A stretch of DNA of 64,000 nucleotides from Chloroflexota bacterium (GTDB lineage Bacteria; Chloroflexota; Dormibacteria; Dormibacterales; Dormibacteraceae), in the NCBI GenBank assembly GCA_005881275.1, contig VBEF01000022.1, positions 1-64,000 on the forward strand, read 5' to 3'. The notes under the pieces are model-generated. The model was not told where the DNA came from. It saw only the letters and a program-made list of their open reading frames with translations, and did no database searches. The translations under genes were made by a program, and so were the position numbers. The stretch's first letter is position 1. Every line of letters begins with the position of its first letter. This document shows positions 25,510 through 34,172 of the stretch, one piece after another.

Positions 25510-26406
25510 CTAGTAACTTCGAAAGTTGCGGAGTGGCTTCCGCGGGCCGAAACGCGGCGCCACGATGCCCGCGACGGTGATGAGCCGGATTACACGCGCG
25601 CGGTGGCCGCGGTAGGGCTCCAGAAGCTCGAGCATCCGCTCGTCGGTCGATCGTGGGGTGCCCTCGAACGCGTAACCGATCGAATGCGGAAGGTGATAGT
25701 CGCCGACGGGGACCGCGTCGGGGTCGCCCAGCGCCACCGTCGCAACTTTGGCCGCCGTCCAGGGCCCGATGCCGGGAAACGCACGCATCCTCTGATAGGC
25801 GCCGGCGATGTCCATCGCGACGATTTCCTCCAGGCGGTTTGCGCTCCGCGCGGCACGAATGATGATCTCCGCCCGCCGTCTCTCGATGCCGAAACGATGG
25901 AAGCTCCAGTAGGGCGTCCGCAAAAGCACCTGCGGCGACGGCGGAAGCGTCAAGGGCGCAGGGCCGGGCGCCGGCTCGCCAAGGGCGTTGACCAGGTGTC
26001 GGTACGAGTTGACCGCCTCCTCTGTCGTCACCTGCTGCAGGATCACCGCAGGGACGACAGCTTCGAAGACGGAGCGGGTTCGCGGCAGGCGGATGCCGCG
26101 GATCTCGTGGTGCAGCCTCTTGATGAGCGGATGCGCGGGCGCGAAGCCTGTGTCATCGTCGGCCTGACCGCAAAGCTCGGGCGCGTGCGAGACAGCCCAC
26201 TCCGCGCCCGGGCCCCATCCACTCACCTCCACCGAACGGCCACGTTGCTTCAGCTGAACGGTCGCTGGGCCATCAGGGGTGCGCGACGCCCGCCAGGTGG
26301 CCCCGTCGTGATGGCGCAGCGAAGGTCCTGAGCTGAGCGGCGCGAGAGTCAGGTCAAGATCGAACGGAGGGCGCGGCTCAAACGTTGCCTGGGCTTCCGG
26401 GCGCAT
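25510..26406 (-). CDS. DNA-3-methyladenine glycosylase II-like (AlkA family)
   Basis: 298 residues with an N-terminal AlkA-like beta domain (about 1-100) and a C-terminal HhH-GPD domain. The key region reads FPGIGPWTAAKVATVALGDPDAVPVGDYHLP with the catalytic Asp present in VGDY. VPAVILQQVTTEEA is the opening of the catalytic core. Third HhH-GPD protein in the window, and with 22402-22968 one of two that look catalytically complete. Starts 12 bases downstream of the histidine kinase stop, on the same strand side. Confidence 0.88.
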   Translation of the reverse strand: MRPEAQATFEPRPPFDLDLTLAPLSSGPSLRHHDGATWRASRTPDGPATVQLKQRGRSVEVSGWGPGAEWAVSHAPELCGQADDDTGFAPAHPLIKRLHHEIRGIRLPRTRSVFEAVVPAVILQQVTTEEAVNSYRHLVNALGEPAPGPAPLTLPPSPQVLLRTPYWSFHRFGIERRRAEIIIRAARSANRLEEIVAMDIAGAYQRMRAFPGIGPWTAAKVATVALGDPDAVPVGDYHLPHSIGYAFEGTPRSTDERMLELLEPYRGHRARVIRLITVAGIVAPRFGPRKPLRNFRSY

Positions 26407-26418
26407 CCGCCCAAGAGA

Positions 26419-28188
26419 CTACGGACTCAGGGGCACCGAAAACGTGAATGTCGTGCCCGCGCCGTTACCGGATTCAACCGTCAGGTCGCCGTCATGCATG
26501 CGCGCGATCTCGCGCGACAGCCAGAGTCCCAGACCTGTGCCCTGCACATGGGAAGAAGAATCGACTCGCCCAAACCGCGTGAAGAGCACGGCCTGGTCTT
26601 GCTTCGAGATGCCGATACCCTGGTCCTTCACCAAAACGAAAGCCTTGTCGCCATCACGTCGCACCTCGATGTCGATGTCCGTACCTGGCGATGAATATTT
26701 GGCGGCGTTGCTCAGCAGGTTGCGCACGACGATCTGAAAACGGTCCGGGTCGACCTCAGCTTCGACCGGTTGGTGCGGCGTGTCGACCCGCAGCTCGTGC
26801 CCGCTGAGGAGCAGCTTGACGCCCTCGATCGCGGAATCGGTCAGCTCGACGATGTCGGAGCGGTGCCTCTTCAAAGCCAGGCGGCCTTCCTCCAGGCGCG
26901 ACGCTTCGATCATCTGCTCGATCATCCAGTTCACCTCGTCGGCTTTCGAGATGAGGAGGGGCAGGACCGAGCGGGCCTTCGGCGCCACATCGCCAAGGGC
27001 GCCGGCGTCGAGCATCGTCAGGTAGCCCTTGATGACGGTCATGGGGCCGCGCAGCTCGTGCGATGCGATGTTCAAGAAGTCGGTTTTCGCGCGTTCGAGC
27101 GCGGCAATCCTGGAGTTGAGGGTCACGCGGTCCAGACCCGCGGAGATGCTCGTCGCATACTGACGCAGCCGGCTCAGCTCGTCATCGCCAAACAGAGGGC
27201 TCAATCGGCCAGACAGGATGATGATCGCGCCCCGGCCCTGCTGCAGATCGAGCGGAACAACAACGGTGGAACCGGACTGCCACGGCGCGTGACCGTTCTC
27301 TTTGCCCTCGGGTTTCAGGTAGGCGGATCTCTTGCTCAGGTCGGCCGCGTCGGATGCGCTTATCCCGCGGACTGCAAGTACGGTGGCGTCCGAGTCCAGC
27401 ACGAACGCCGCCTCACCACCCACCAACCGCTCCGCCCAAACAAGGGCTCGGTCGGCAAGCGTCCCACGGTCAGGGCTGTAAAGAAGCAGGTCGTGAAGGG
27501 CGTGGCGGAACTGGTCCTCTTCAGGCTGGCGCCAGACGCGGCGCAGCCAGACCGGCGGGAAGAAAGCAACATAGAGGACAGGTACGACCGCCAGGGCGGT
27601 GAGGCTGAGCAGCAGGGACAAGAAGTTGTTCAACGAGCCCGCGATGGTGCCGACGACGACCACGAGCAGAAGGCCCGCGTAACCGATGCTGATGGCCCGC
27701 AGGCGCGCTTGCTCGACCGACGGGCGGCCGCGGGCCGACATCCAGATGGTGACGGTCGGCTCGAGGATGCAGAAGGCCCAGATGCCGATCGTGGCCACAA
27801 GGACGAGTGACTGGAGCTCCGTGTGCGGAGTTTCCGGATTGGCCGGCAGCTGAACGATGATCCCGAGCAGTCCGATCACGACGATCGCAACCGTGACGGC
27901 GCGCGTCGTGCCCGGGCTCAAGGGGACGAACGAGTCCCGGAACATCAGCAGGCCGTAGCCCGAGACCAGGAACATGATCAGGGCTGCGTCCGTAAACAGC
28001 TGGGCCTGGACGCCCGAGCCGCCGAACAAGGACGAGAGCACGATCACGAGGGTGAGAGCGCTCAGGGCGAGGGCAAGGTTGCCGTGACGCGCGTCGGGCT
28101 GCCTGACCCAGCTCACCACCGTCCGGATGGCCAGGAACGCGAAAGCCACCTCGATGGCAAGCTGCAAAATGATGAGGGCCGGAGTCAC
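26419..28188 (-). CDS. Membrane sensor histidine kinase
   Basis: 589 residues from GTG 28188. Seven to eight N-terminal transmembrane helices (residues ~1-215) form the sensing part; a GAF-like region follows (about 230-370); then HisKA with the phospho-acceptor in FLNIASHELRGPMTVIKGYL; then HATPase_c with N-box NLLSNAAKYSS, G1 DQGIGIS and G2 GTGLGLWLS. It autophosphorylates and passes phosphate to a response regulator, but none is adjacent, so it is an orphan kinase. A frame extension to 28239 is possible but less protein-like. Signal unknown. Confidence 0.9.
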   Translation of the reverse strand: MTPALIILQLAIEVAFAFLAIRTVVSWVRQPDARHGNLALALSALTLVIVLSSLFGGSGVQAQLFTDAALIMFLVSGYGLLMFRDSFVPLSPGTTRAVTVAIVVIGLLGIIVQLPANPETPHTELQSLVLVATIGIWAFCILEPTVTIWMSARGRPSVEQARLRAISIGYAGLLLVVVVGTIAGSLNNFLSLLLSLTALAVVPVLYVAFFPPVWLRRVWRQPEEDQFRHALHDLLLYSPDRGTLADRALVWAERLVGGEAAFVLDSDATVLAVRGISASDAADLSKRSAYLKPEGKENGHAPWQSGSTVVVPLDLQQGRGAIIILSGRLSPLFGDDELSRLRQYATSISAGLDRVTLNSRIAALERAKTDFLNIASHELRGPMTVIKGYLTMLDAGALGDVAPKARSVLPLLISKADEVNWMIEQMIEASRLEEGRLALKRHRSDIVELTDSAIEGVKLLLSGHELRVDTPHQPVEAEVDPDRFQIVVRNLLSNAAKYSSPGTDIDIEVRRDGDKAFVLVKDQGIGISKQDQAVLFTRFGRVDSSSHVQGTGLGLWLSREIARMHDGDLTVESGNGAGTTFTFSVPLSP

Positions 28189-28280
28189 TGCGGCAGAATA
28201 GCCTACACGACGATTTTTCAAGGACAACAAGTCTGGCAATCGCGTCGGTTAGCGACAAACCGCCAGCGGCCTGGGGAAAA

Positions 28281-29039
28281 CTAAAGGGGCGGAGTAAGCA
28301 AGATCCCGTTGGTGTCCGTCCGGGCCACATCCAGCCTCCGGATTTCAAAGCTGCGGAGGCCACGCACGCCGGGCTCGACCGGCGCCGCGTCGCGACCCTC
28401 GAGCAGGTTGATGCCGAGGTGATGGTGGTAGCCGTCCCAGCTCAAGAACCGCATCACGTGACCGGCCTGGGCCATCAGCTCCATGCCTAGAGACTCGTAG
28501 AACGCCTGGCTGGCGTCGAGATCGCCGACGTTGAGGTGGACGTGGCCGAGAACGGTCCCGGCAGGCAGCTTCCGCTGAGGCGGCGCGGCGATTCGCAGTA
28601 GCCGCTCGAAGTCGAGGTGCTCGGTCCCGATGTTCAGCCGCCCGTTCGGGTACTGCCATTCGCTGCGCGGGCGGTCGGCGTAAACCTCGATCCCGTTGCC
28701 TTCGACGTCATCGAAATAGAGGGCCTGGCTGACGAGATGGTCTGCGGTCCCGGTCAGCGGCAGGCGTGCCTCGAGCGCACGCCGGAGGAAACCACCCAGC
28801 TGCTCTTCGCTCGGCAGCAGGATCGCGTGATGAAAGAGGCCGGCCGTATGAGGAGGCCGCTCACGGCCTTCAGGGAGCGCGGTGAGCCGCAGCAGTGGCG
28901 GGCCGTCGACTCCCATGACCGCGTGGCTTGCGTCTCCACTGAAGCGCGCCAAGCCGAACCATTCATAAAACGCGACGACACGCTCGAGATCGAGGACTTT
29001 CAGCTCGATCGCACCAAGCGGCCATTCCAGCGCGCTCAC
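28281..29039 (-). CDS. VOC family protein (ring-cleavage dioxygenase/glyoxalase fold)
   Basis: 252 residues from GTG 29039. Two vicinal-oxygen-chelate modules in tandem: the first begins AIELKVLDLERVVAFYEWFGL, the second GHVHLNVGDLDASQAFYESLGMELM. Metal-ligand candidates are His in FHHAILLPS, His in LGHVHLNV and Glu in GNGIEVYADR, as in the CatE group of catechol 2,3-dioxygenase-like proteins. Substrate unknown. It lies 22 bases after the acyltransferase stop; the two may be co-transcribed. Confidence 0.83.
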   Translation of the reverse strand: MSALEWPLGAIELKVLDLERVVAFYEWFGLARFSGDASHAVMGVDGPPLLRLTALPEGRERPPHTAGLFHHAILLPSEEQLGGFLRRALEARLPLTGTADHLVSQALYFDDVEGNGIEVYADRPRSEWQYPNGRLNIGTEHLDFERLLRIAAPPQRKLPAGTVLGHVHLNVGDLDASQAFYESLGMELMAQAGHVMRFLSWDGYHHHLGINLLEGRDAAPVEPGVRGLRSFEIRRLDVARTDTNGILLTPPL

Positions 29040-29061
29040 CGATGCCGGCTCGGGATGACTC

Positions 29062-29796
29062 TCAGTACCAGTAGTTCGGACCCTCTGATCGGGAGGCGCC
29101 GGGTGGCTCGACCTCGATGCCCTTCGGTCCCGCCAGCTGCCTGACCGCCGACTCGACGCGGGCGATGAATGCGTCGTAGTCCTCGTCGGGTTCCGCGACC
29201 AGGGGCGAGCCGAAAGTAACCGTGACGCGGCCCGGTCTTGGCACGCGCCGGAAGCGGGGCAACACGTCGTACATCCCATCGACGTAGGCGGGGACCATGG
29301 GCACGCCGACGTCCATGGCGAGGATCGCGCCGCCCTTGCGGAAAGCGCCGATCGCTCCGGTGGCGGTCAGGCGGCCCTCCGGAAAGATGATCACCGACCA
29401 GTTGTCGCGCAGCAGGTCTTTCAGATACTCGAGATGCTGCCTTGCACCGCCGCCGCGTGGGATCGGGAAGGCGTCGACAGTCACCTGCGCCAGGCGCGCC
29501 TCCCACTTGCGCTTGAAGATCGAGTCTGCGGCGGCGACGACGACGGAGCGGTGCCTGTACCGCGGCGGCAGAGCCTCGGCCAGGACAACGGCGTCGAGGG
29601 CGCTGACATGGTTCGCCACGAAAACCGCCGGCCCGGTCAGATCGCGCAGCAGCTCGCGGTCGCGGACACTCAGTCGACAGAAGCTCGACAGGGCTGGAAA
29701 CAGCAGGCTTGACTGCAGTGCGGCCCGCATCCGCCGCATCCCCTTCGTGCGCGCCCACAAAGCTGTATCGACCGCTTCCCCGTTCATGGTGGGCAT
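29062..29796 (-). CDS. 1-acyl-glycerol-3-phosphate acyltransferase-like (PlsC family)
   Basis: 244 residues from ATG 29796 (a second ATG at 29787 is possible). The acyltransferase motifs are NHVSALD (N-H-x4-D catalytic pair) and IIFPEGRLTATG (acceptor-binding EGR), followed by VGVPMVPAYVDG. It lacks the long N-terminal membrane helix of some PlsC enzymes and would sit on the inner leaflet. Membrane phospholipid synthesis or acyl transfer to another glycerolipid is likely. Confidence 0.85.
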   Translation of the reverse strand: MPTMNGEAVDTALWARTKGMRRMRAALQSSLLFPALSSFCRLSVRDRELLRDLTGPAVFVANHVSALDAVVLAEALPPRYRHRSVVVAAADSIFKRKWEARLAQVTVDAFPIPRGGGARQHLEYLKDLLRDNWSVIIFPEGRLTATGAIGAFRKGGAILAMDVGVPMVPAYVDGMYDVLPRFRRVPRPGRVTVTFGSPLVAEPDEDYDAFIARVESAVRQLAGPKGIEVEPPGASRSEGPNYWY

Positions 29797-29827
29797 GAGT
29801 GTAGGCGCGCCTGTAGGAGTGCGCCGA

Positions 29828-30169
29828 TTAATCAGGGCTGACGCCCGCGGGCTCATAGCGGAACGAATGCGAAGGCATTCTCGCCCTTCCCCGGAGCATG
29901 GAGACCGTGATCCCCACGGTCCAGGCGATGTGCAATATCCAGCCGGGTACGCCGAAGACCGGTCCGAGCGCTGGAGGAACAACCTGAAGATAGGCAAGGA
30001 CCGCAAGCCCCGCCGCTCCCAACGCCGCATAGCCGGTCCACCGTGGCAGCCCGCCGCCTTGCAGGGTTGCCATCCCGAAGCAGACCAGATAGGCGATGAG
30101 GAAGGATTCCCAGACGCTGGTTCCGAAGCCGATGCCGTCGGCTCGCCGAAGAAGACAGGCTAAATGCAC
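29828..30169 (-). pseudogene. C-terminal remnant of a multi-span membrane protein
   Basis: A 113-residue frame with three hydrophobic helices (around VWESFLIAYLVCFGMATLQ, GYAALGAAGLAVLAYLQVV and GWILHIAWTVGITVSML). It looks like the C-terminal half of a DUF4386-style membrane protein; upstream DNA (30170-30390) gives no matching N-terminal half, and the only start is a weak GTG. Probably a truncated gene, though a small intact membrane protein cannot be ruled out. The gap 30170-30390 holds nothing else that can be supported. Confidence 0.4.
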
Positions 30170-30390
30170 GTACGCCGCCGGCGAAGGCGGCGCGGTCGGC
30201 TTTCGCGTTGACGACCCCCTACGTCTACGAGTCGCTCGTCATCCATGGAGGACTTGGGATATCGGCCGCGACCCGGATAGCGGTCGGTGCCGCCCTTGGC
30301 CTGTAATAAGGGCCGACAGCCATCCGGTCCGCGGCGAATCGATCGACTGGGCGAAGCTTGGGCTAAAGCCCGCGATCCTCTAGTCCAAGG

Positions 30391-30811
30391 TCAACAGCCT
30401 TTCGCGTCTGCGCCCAGGCTGTCGAGCACGTCGATAAGGATCAGGTTGACCGCGGCGGCGTTGTAGCTCGGCGTCTGGCTCTCGAAGACGATCGCCGCGC
30501 GGCCGTCGTTGTCGTCGGGACCCAGCTGTTGGGCGAGCTATCACAAAGTCATGGGCGCTGCAGCGCACCGTGACGTGGCCGGGGAGGGTTCCGATCGCGT
30601 AGGCGTCGGACGCCTGGGGGTCGCGGCGATGGGCGGTCGCCCAGGTTCCGATGTAGGCGCCGAAGTTCGAAAGTCCGGCCCGGTCAGGCTTCCCGTCGGG
30701 GCAAGCCACCGGGCCGGTTTGCTGCGTCGTAGCCGCGGCCGTGGGTCGACCGGGCACTGAGCAAGCCAGCATCCCCAGGCATGCGAGCGCAATGAGACAT
30801 CGACGCGGCAT
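30391..30811 (-). pseudogene. Small lipoprotein gene with a frameshift
   Basis: ATG 30811 starts a lipoprotein signal (basic start, hydrophobic core, lipobox MLAC with Cys17). The frame reads sensibly to HDFVIA (about 30538), then turns into an Arg-rich, non-protein-like stretch. In the next frame the same DNA reads AQQLGPDDNDGRAAIVFESQ and continues to DVLDSLGADAKGC and a stop at 30391. A one-base indel near 30530-30540 joins the two halves. So this is either a recently broken gene or a sequencing error in an intact ~139-residue lipoprotein. Function unknown. Confidence 0.6.
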
Positions 30812-31002
30812 CGGCGCACCTCAAAAATTAGGACAAGCCGACAAGGAACGCATCGAGCTCGTCAGGCCGGTTGGTATGTCCCGATCATCAACGCCAGTCG
30901 TGGTCGTCTTGTCGTCGACGAGACGGAGATTGAGGAAAGCACCGCCGTCCCGGAACAAGCGCCGCCCCGATCCGAGAACTGGCGCTCAGCGTGTCCAACG
31001 AC

Positions 31003-31500
31003 CTAAGCCCCCGACCTGACGGCGAATGGAGGTGGACCGAGGATCTCGATGCCCCCGTTCCGAGCCGCCGAGGCACGCACCCGGTCGAAGTCGACCGGAG
31101 CGGTCGCCTCGAGATTCGGCGTCAGCGGCTCGCTCGCGCCGCGGTAGAAGGCCTCGCTGGAGCCTGGAGTCTCCAGGGTCAACAAGCGCGCCGACTCCGA
31201 TGTGACCAAAAAGGCGTGCGGAACGCCACGCGGGACCATTGCAAGGCTGCCTCTCCCGAGCTTCTGCTCGCGACCGTCGACGTGGACGAGAATTTCGCCT
31301 TCCAGCACGTACAAGGTCTCGTCGACTTCGGGGTGCGAATGCATTGGCGTGGTCTTGCCGATCGTCATGATGTCGTCGAACAGCAGGAATGCGCCTCCCG
31401 TCTCGGCGTTGGTAGCCAGCCAGGTGTGAACGCCGCCACCGTAGAACCACAGCTTCTCGCCATCACCGTCGGCACGCACGATCGGAACTAGATTGGTCAT
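31003..31500 (-). CDS. Cupin domain protein
   Basis: 165 residues from ATG 31500. The cupin motif 1 is TTPMHSHPEVDETLYVLEG (two metal His and Glu) and motif 2 is MVPRGVPHAFLV (third His). Resembles quercetinase/ectoine-synthase-like single cupins of unknown substrate. Divergent from a TetR gene with a pair of direct repeats in between, so it is the probable target of that repressor. The 190 bases on its 3' side (30812-31002) show decayed-looking coding signal but no gene that can be supported. Confidence 0.82.
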   Translation of the reverse strand: MTNLVPIVRADGDGEKLWFYGGGVHTWLATNAETGGAFLLFDDIMTIGKTTPMHSHPEVDETLYVLEGEILVHVDGREQKLGRGSLAMVPRGVPHAFLVTSESARLLTLETPGSSEAFYRGASEPLTPNLEATAPVDFDRVRASAARNGGIEILGPPPFAVRSGA

Positions 31501-31536
31501 CGCCACTGCCAGCCTCCTAAAACAATGCTTTATGGG

Positions 31537-31566
31537 ACTCGAGTACCATGACGAGACTAGAGTACC
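31537..31566. promoter_or_regulatory. Two direct repeats ACT(C/A)GAGTACC in a divergent promoter region
   Basis: ACTCGAGTACC at 31537-31547 and ACTAGAGTACC at 31556-31566 differ at one base and start 19 bases apart, about two helical turns. The first sits in an imperfect palindrome (GGGACTCGAGTACC). They fill the gap between the cupin and TetR starts and end 9 bases before the tetR ATG. Likely TetR binding sites. Confidence 0.6.
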
Positions 31567-31575
31567 CTGACCCAA

Positions 31576-32244
31576 ATGTCAATGTCATATGAGCTGAGCG
31601 GCCGAACGCGCCAGAAGCAGCGGACTCGTGGAGCACTGGTGGCAGCTGCCCGTGAACTTGTAACCCGAGGCCAGACGCCTACTGTCGACGCGGCAGCGAC
31701 GATCGCATCCATCTCACGGACGACGGCTTACCGCTACTTTCCAAACCAGCGGGCGTTGCTGGTGGCCGCCCACCCCGAGATCGAGGCATTGTCCCTACTG
31801 CCCGAGACGGCCCCATCCGATGTGGCAGCTCGACTGGATGCCGTCGTGACTGCATTCCTGCACCTCATAGTCGACACGGAAGCGCAACAGCGCACGATGC
31901 TGCGCCTTTCACTCGATCCCGACCCAGACCATCGCGGCGAGCTCCCGTTGCGCAAGGGTCGCGCGATCGGGTGGATTGGGGAGGCACTGTCTCCATTGCG
32001 TGGCGTGATGTCCGCGCGCGACATCAGGCGGCTGATTTTCGCGATCAGAAGCGCCGCGGGGATCGAGGCGCTTGTCTGGTTGACCGATATTGCCGGTCTC
32101 TCACGCAAGGAAGCCGTCCAACTCATGCGCTGGTCGGCGGGCGCGCTGTTGCGGTCGGCCATGGGCGATGCCGGCGCAACGCGGCATCAAGCCCGTCCTT
32201 CGAGACGGCCAAAAGCGAGCTCTCGGCGCCGCGTGTCCACTTGA
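31576..32244 (+). CDS. TetR family transcriptional regulator
   Basis: 222 residues, ATG 31576. The DNA-binding region is RTRGALVAAARELVTRG followed by TIASISRTTAYRYFPNQRALL. The C-terminal part is all-helical with a basic tail (the last 25 residues are Arg/Ser-rich and may be disordered). Divergent from the cupin gene. Ligand unknown; the cupin suggests sensing of an aromatic or phenolic compound, which is speculation. Confidence 0.85.
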   Translation: MSMSYELSGRTRQKQRTRGALVAAARELVTRGQTPTVDAAATIASISRTTAYRYFPNQRALLVAAHPEIEALSLLPETAPSDVAARLDAVVTAFLHLIVDTEAQQRTMLRLSLDPDPDHRGELPLRKGRAIGWIGEALSPLRGVMSARDIRRLIFAIRSAAGIEALVWLTDIAGLSRKEAVQLMRWSAGALLRSAMGDAGATRHQARPSRRPKASSRRRVST

Positions 32245-32320
32245 CGTCGCTCCACCGGCGACCTCGACCGGCACGAAAATCACAAGGGTGGGGCGAAGGC
32301 CTGGCCGCAGCGATCGGTAA

Positions 32321-32395
32321 TGGCTGGGGAGGAAGGATTCGAACCTTCAACCTTCTGATCCAGAGTCAGCTGCGCTACCGTTGCGCCACTCCCCA
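32321..32395 (-). tRNA. tRNA-Gln (CTG anticodon)
   Basis: On the minus strand the sequence folds as a tRNA: acceptor TGGGGAG/CTCCCCA, D-arm GCGC-AACGGTA-GCGC, anticodon loop CTCTGGA with anticodon CTG (reads CAG, Gln), T-arm GAAGG-TTCGAAT-CCTTC and encoded CCA at 32321-32323. U at position 1 is typical of bacterial tRNA-Gln. The first anticodon-stem pair is a G-A mismatch. 75 bases with CCA. Confidence 0.93.
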
Positions 32396-32452
32396 AATGC
32401 TTCGGACGCGGGGCCGGGCGAACCATTCTAAGGAGGTGCCCGAAGCTGGCCG

Positions 32453-32830
32453 TTACTCCCTCGTGATGGTCACGTCCGGCTTTTTGGCCGAACCCTCCGC
32501 CCGCACCGTCATGCGGATCGACACCTGTTCAGGAGAGCCCATCAACCGCCGGAAAGTGTGCTCCAGGAGCGTTTTGGCTCGATAGAGGTTTACCGCCCAT
32601 CCAACCCCGAAAACACGGTCGCTGAAGAGCCGGTCCGATGCCGGGTTCCAGTAGGCATCGCGAATTCGCTTCCACGTAGGGGGACGGAAGTCGTATGGAA
32701 CGAATCCGCCGAGCCTGCCCTGCCACGTACGTTCGTCGGCCGGCTTGGCCAGCTCGGTTGCGACGGCGGCGGCGACCAGCCCGAAAGTCACGAACCTAAC
32801 GAGGCGACGGATCCGGCGCAAAGTCCGCAT
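32453..32830 (-). CDS. DUF5808-like protein with N-terminal membrane helix
   Basis: 125 residues. A basic start and one hydrophobic helix (residues ~12-27) precede a conserved block VPYDFRPPTWKRIRDAYWNP..FSDRVFGVGWAVNL (given in parts), which is the DUF5808 signature usually found beside membrane spans in Actinobacteria and Chloroflexota. Function unknown. It stands alone between the tRNA and yvcK and is divergent from yvcK. Confidence 0.7.
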   Translation of the reverse strand: MRTLRRIRRLVRFVTFGLVAAAVATELAKPADERTWQGRLGGFVPYDFRPPTWKRIRDAYWNPASDRLFSDRVFGVGWAVNLYRAKTLLEHTFRRLMGSPEQVSIRMTVRAEGSAKKPDVTITRE

Positions 32831-32897
32831 ACTTCAGACGAAGCGTAGTACCAGAGTAACTTTGCACGTTTTCCAAACGTTGATCCAGGCGGGGTAG

Positions 32898-34172
32898 ATG
32901 GCCAGAAGGCTTCCTTCAACGACCTCGTGGCTCCGGTGGCTGACGCCAGGGCTCCAGATCAAGCGATGGCTCGTTCTGCTGATGGTTTCCGAGCTCGTCC
33001 TGGTGCTAGGTGTCGCCTACGCCCTGAAGGAGCTCTACCAGACCGCGCACCTGCCCGGCTTCTTCTTCTACCTGACGCTGCAGTTCCTGCCCTACTGGGC
33101 CCGCGCCATCATCTTCGGCATCTTCGGGGTGGGCCTGCTGCTGGTCAGCTACTTGAAGCTGACCCAATCGATTCTTGGACCGTTCCTACCCGGCAACAGC
33201 ACGAGCAGCGTCCTCGAGGTCATCCACGCGTATCGCCTCCGCGGCCGTGGGCCGCGCGTGGTTGCGATCGGCGGCGGCACAGGGTTGAGCTCGCTGCTGC
33301 GAGGTTTGAAGATTTACACGTCCAACCTCTCGGCGATCGTCACGGTCGCCGATGACGGAGGTTCGTCAGGCCGGCTGCGAGATGAGTATCGAATCCTTCC
33401 GCCAGGCGACTTCCGGCAATGCCTGATCGCGCTCGCCGACGCCGAGCCCCTGATGAAGCAGCTCTTCGATCATCGGTTCAAGGAAGGCTCCCTGAACGGC
33501 CACGCGTTCGGAAACCTTTTCATCATGGCGATGGCCGACGTGACCGGGAACTTCGAGCAGGCGCTGCGCGAATCGGGCAAGGTGCTCGCGGTCAAAGGGA
33601 CGATCGTGCCGTCGACACTGCAGGACGTCACCCTTGTGGCGTCGATCAACGGCGGCACCGTCGAAGGCGAGTCCAAGATTCCCAAGCAGAACGCGCCGAT
33701 CAGCCATGTCTTCCTCAAGCCCGACGGAGTCCAGGTCAACCCTGAAGCGGTGCAGGCGATCCTGAACGCAGAGCTCATCATTGCGGGCCCGGGGTCGCTG
33801 TACACGTCGATCCTGCCCAACCTGCTGGTGGAAGGCATGGTCGAGGCGATCAAGGCTTCACCTGCCTTGAAGCTCTACATCTGCAACCTGGCCGCTCAGC
33901 CAGGCGAAACCGACGGCTACGGAGTGGCCGACTACCTCCGTGTGATTCGCGAGCACGTCGGCGCCAATCTCTTCGATTTCGTGCTCGTGAACTCGAACGT
34001 CTCCCACGCGCCGACAGGCGGTCAGGATCTGGTGATTTTCAGGCCGAGCGACTCCTCGAAGCACCCCGAGGTTCGCTTCATCGCTTCCGATGTCGTCAAC
34101 GTGCGCATCCCGTCGCACCACGATTCCGAGAAGCTGGCCCGATCCATCATGCGGAAGGTCTGGCAGGCGTAG
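32898..34172 (+). CDS. yvcK: YvcK/CofD-like gluconeogenesis factor with membrane anchor
   Basis: 424 residues. The C-terminal 310 residues are a CofD-like Rossmann protein: VVAIGGGTGLSSLLRGLK (nucleotide-sugar binding), TVADDGGSSGRLRDEY, PPGDFRQCLIALAD, SLNGHAFGNLF and GPGSLYTSILPNLLV. YvcK binds UDP-GlcNAc and links carbon flow to cell-wall synthesis in Bacillus and mycobacteria. Here two N-terminal transmembrane helices (about 22-42 and 63-87) are added, so the protein is tethered to the membrane. The 3' end overlaps the convergent PAP2 gene by 26 bases. It is not next to rapZ or whiA here. Confidence 0.92.
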   Translation: MARRLPSTTSWLRWLTPGLQIKRWLVLLMVSELVLVLGVAYALKELYQTAHLPGFFFYLTLQFLPYWARAIIFGIFGVGLLLVSYLKLTQSILGPFLPGNSTSSVLEVIHAYRLRGRGPRVVAIGGGTGLSSLLRGLKIYTSNLSAIVTVADDGGSSGRLRDEYRILPPGDFRQCLIALADAEPLMKQLFDHRFKEGSLNGHAFGNLFIMAMADVTGNFEQALRESGKVLAVKGTIVPSTLQDVTLVASINGGTVEGESKIPKQNAPISHVFLKPDGVQVNPEAVQAILNAELIIAGPGSLYTSILPNLLVEGMVEAIKASPALKLYICNLAAQPGETDGYGVADYLRVIREHVGANLFDFVLVNSNVSHAPTGGQDLVIFRPSDSSKHPEVRFIASDVVNVRIPSHHDSEKLARSIMRKVWQA

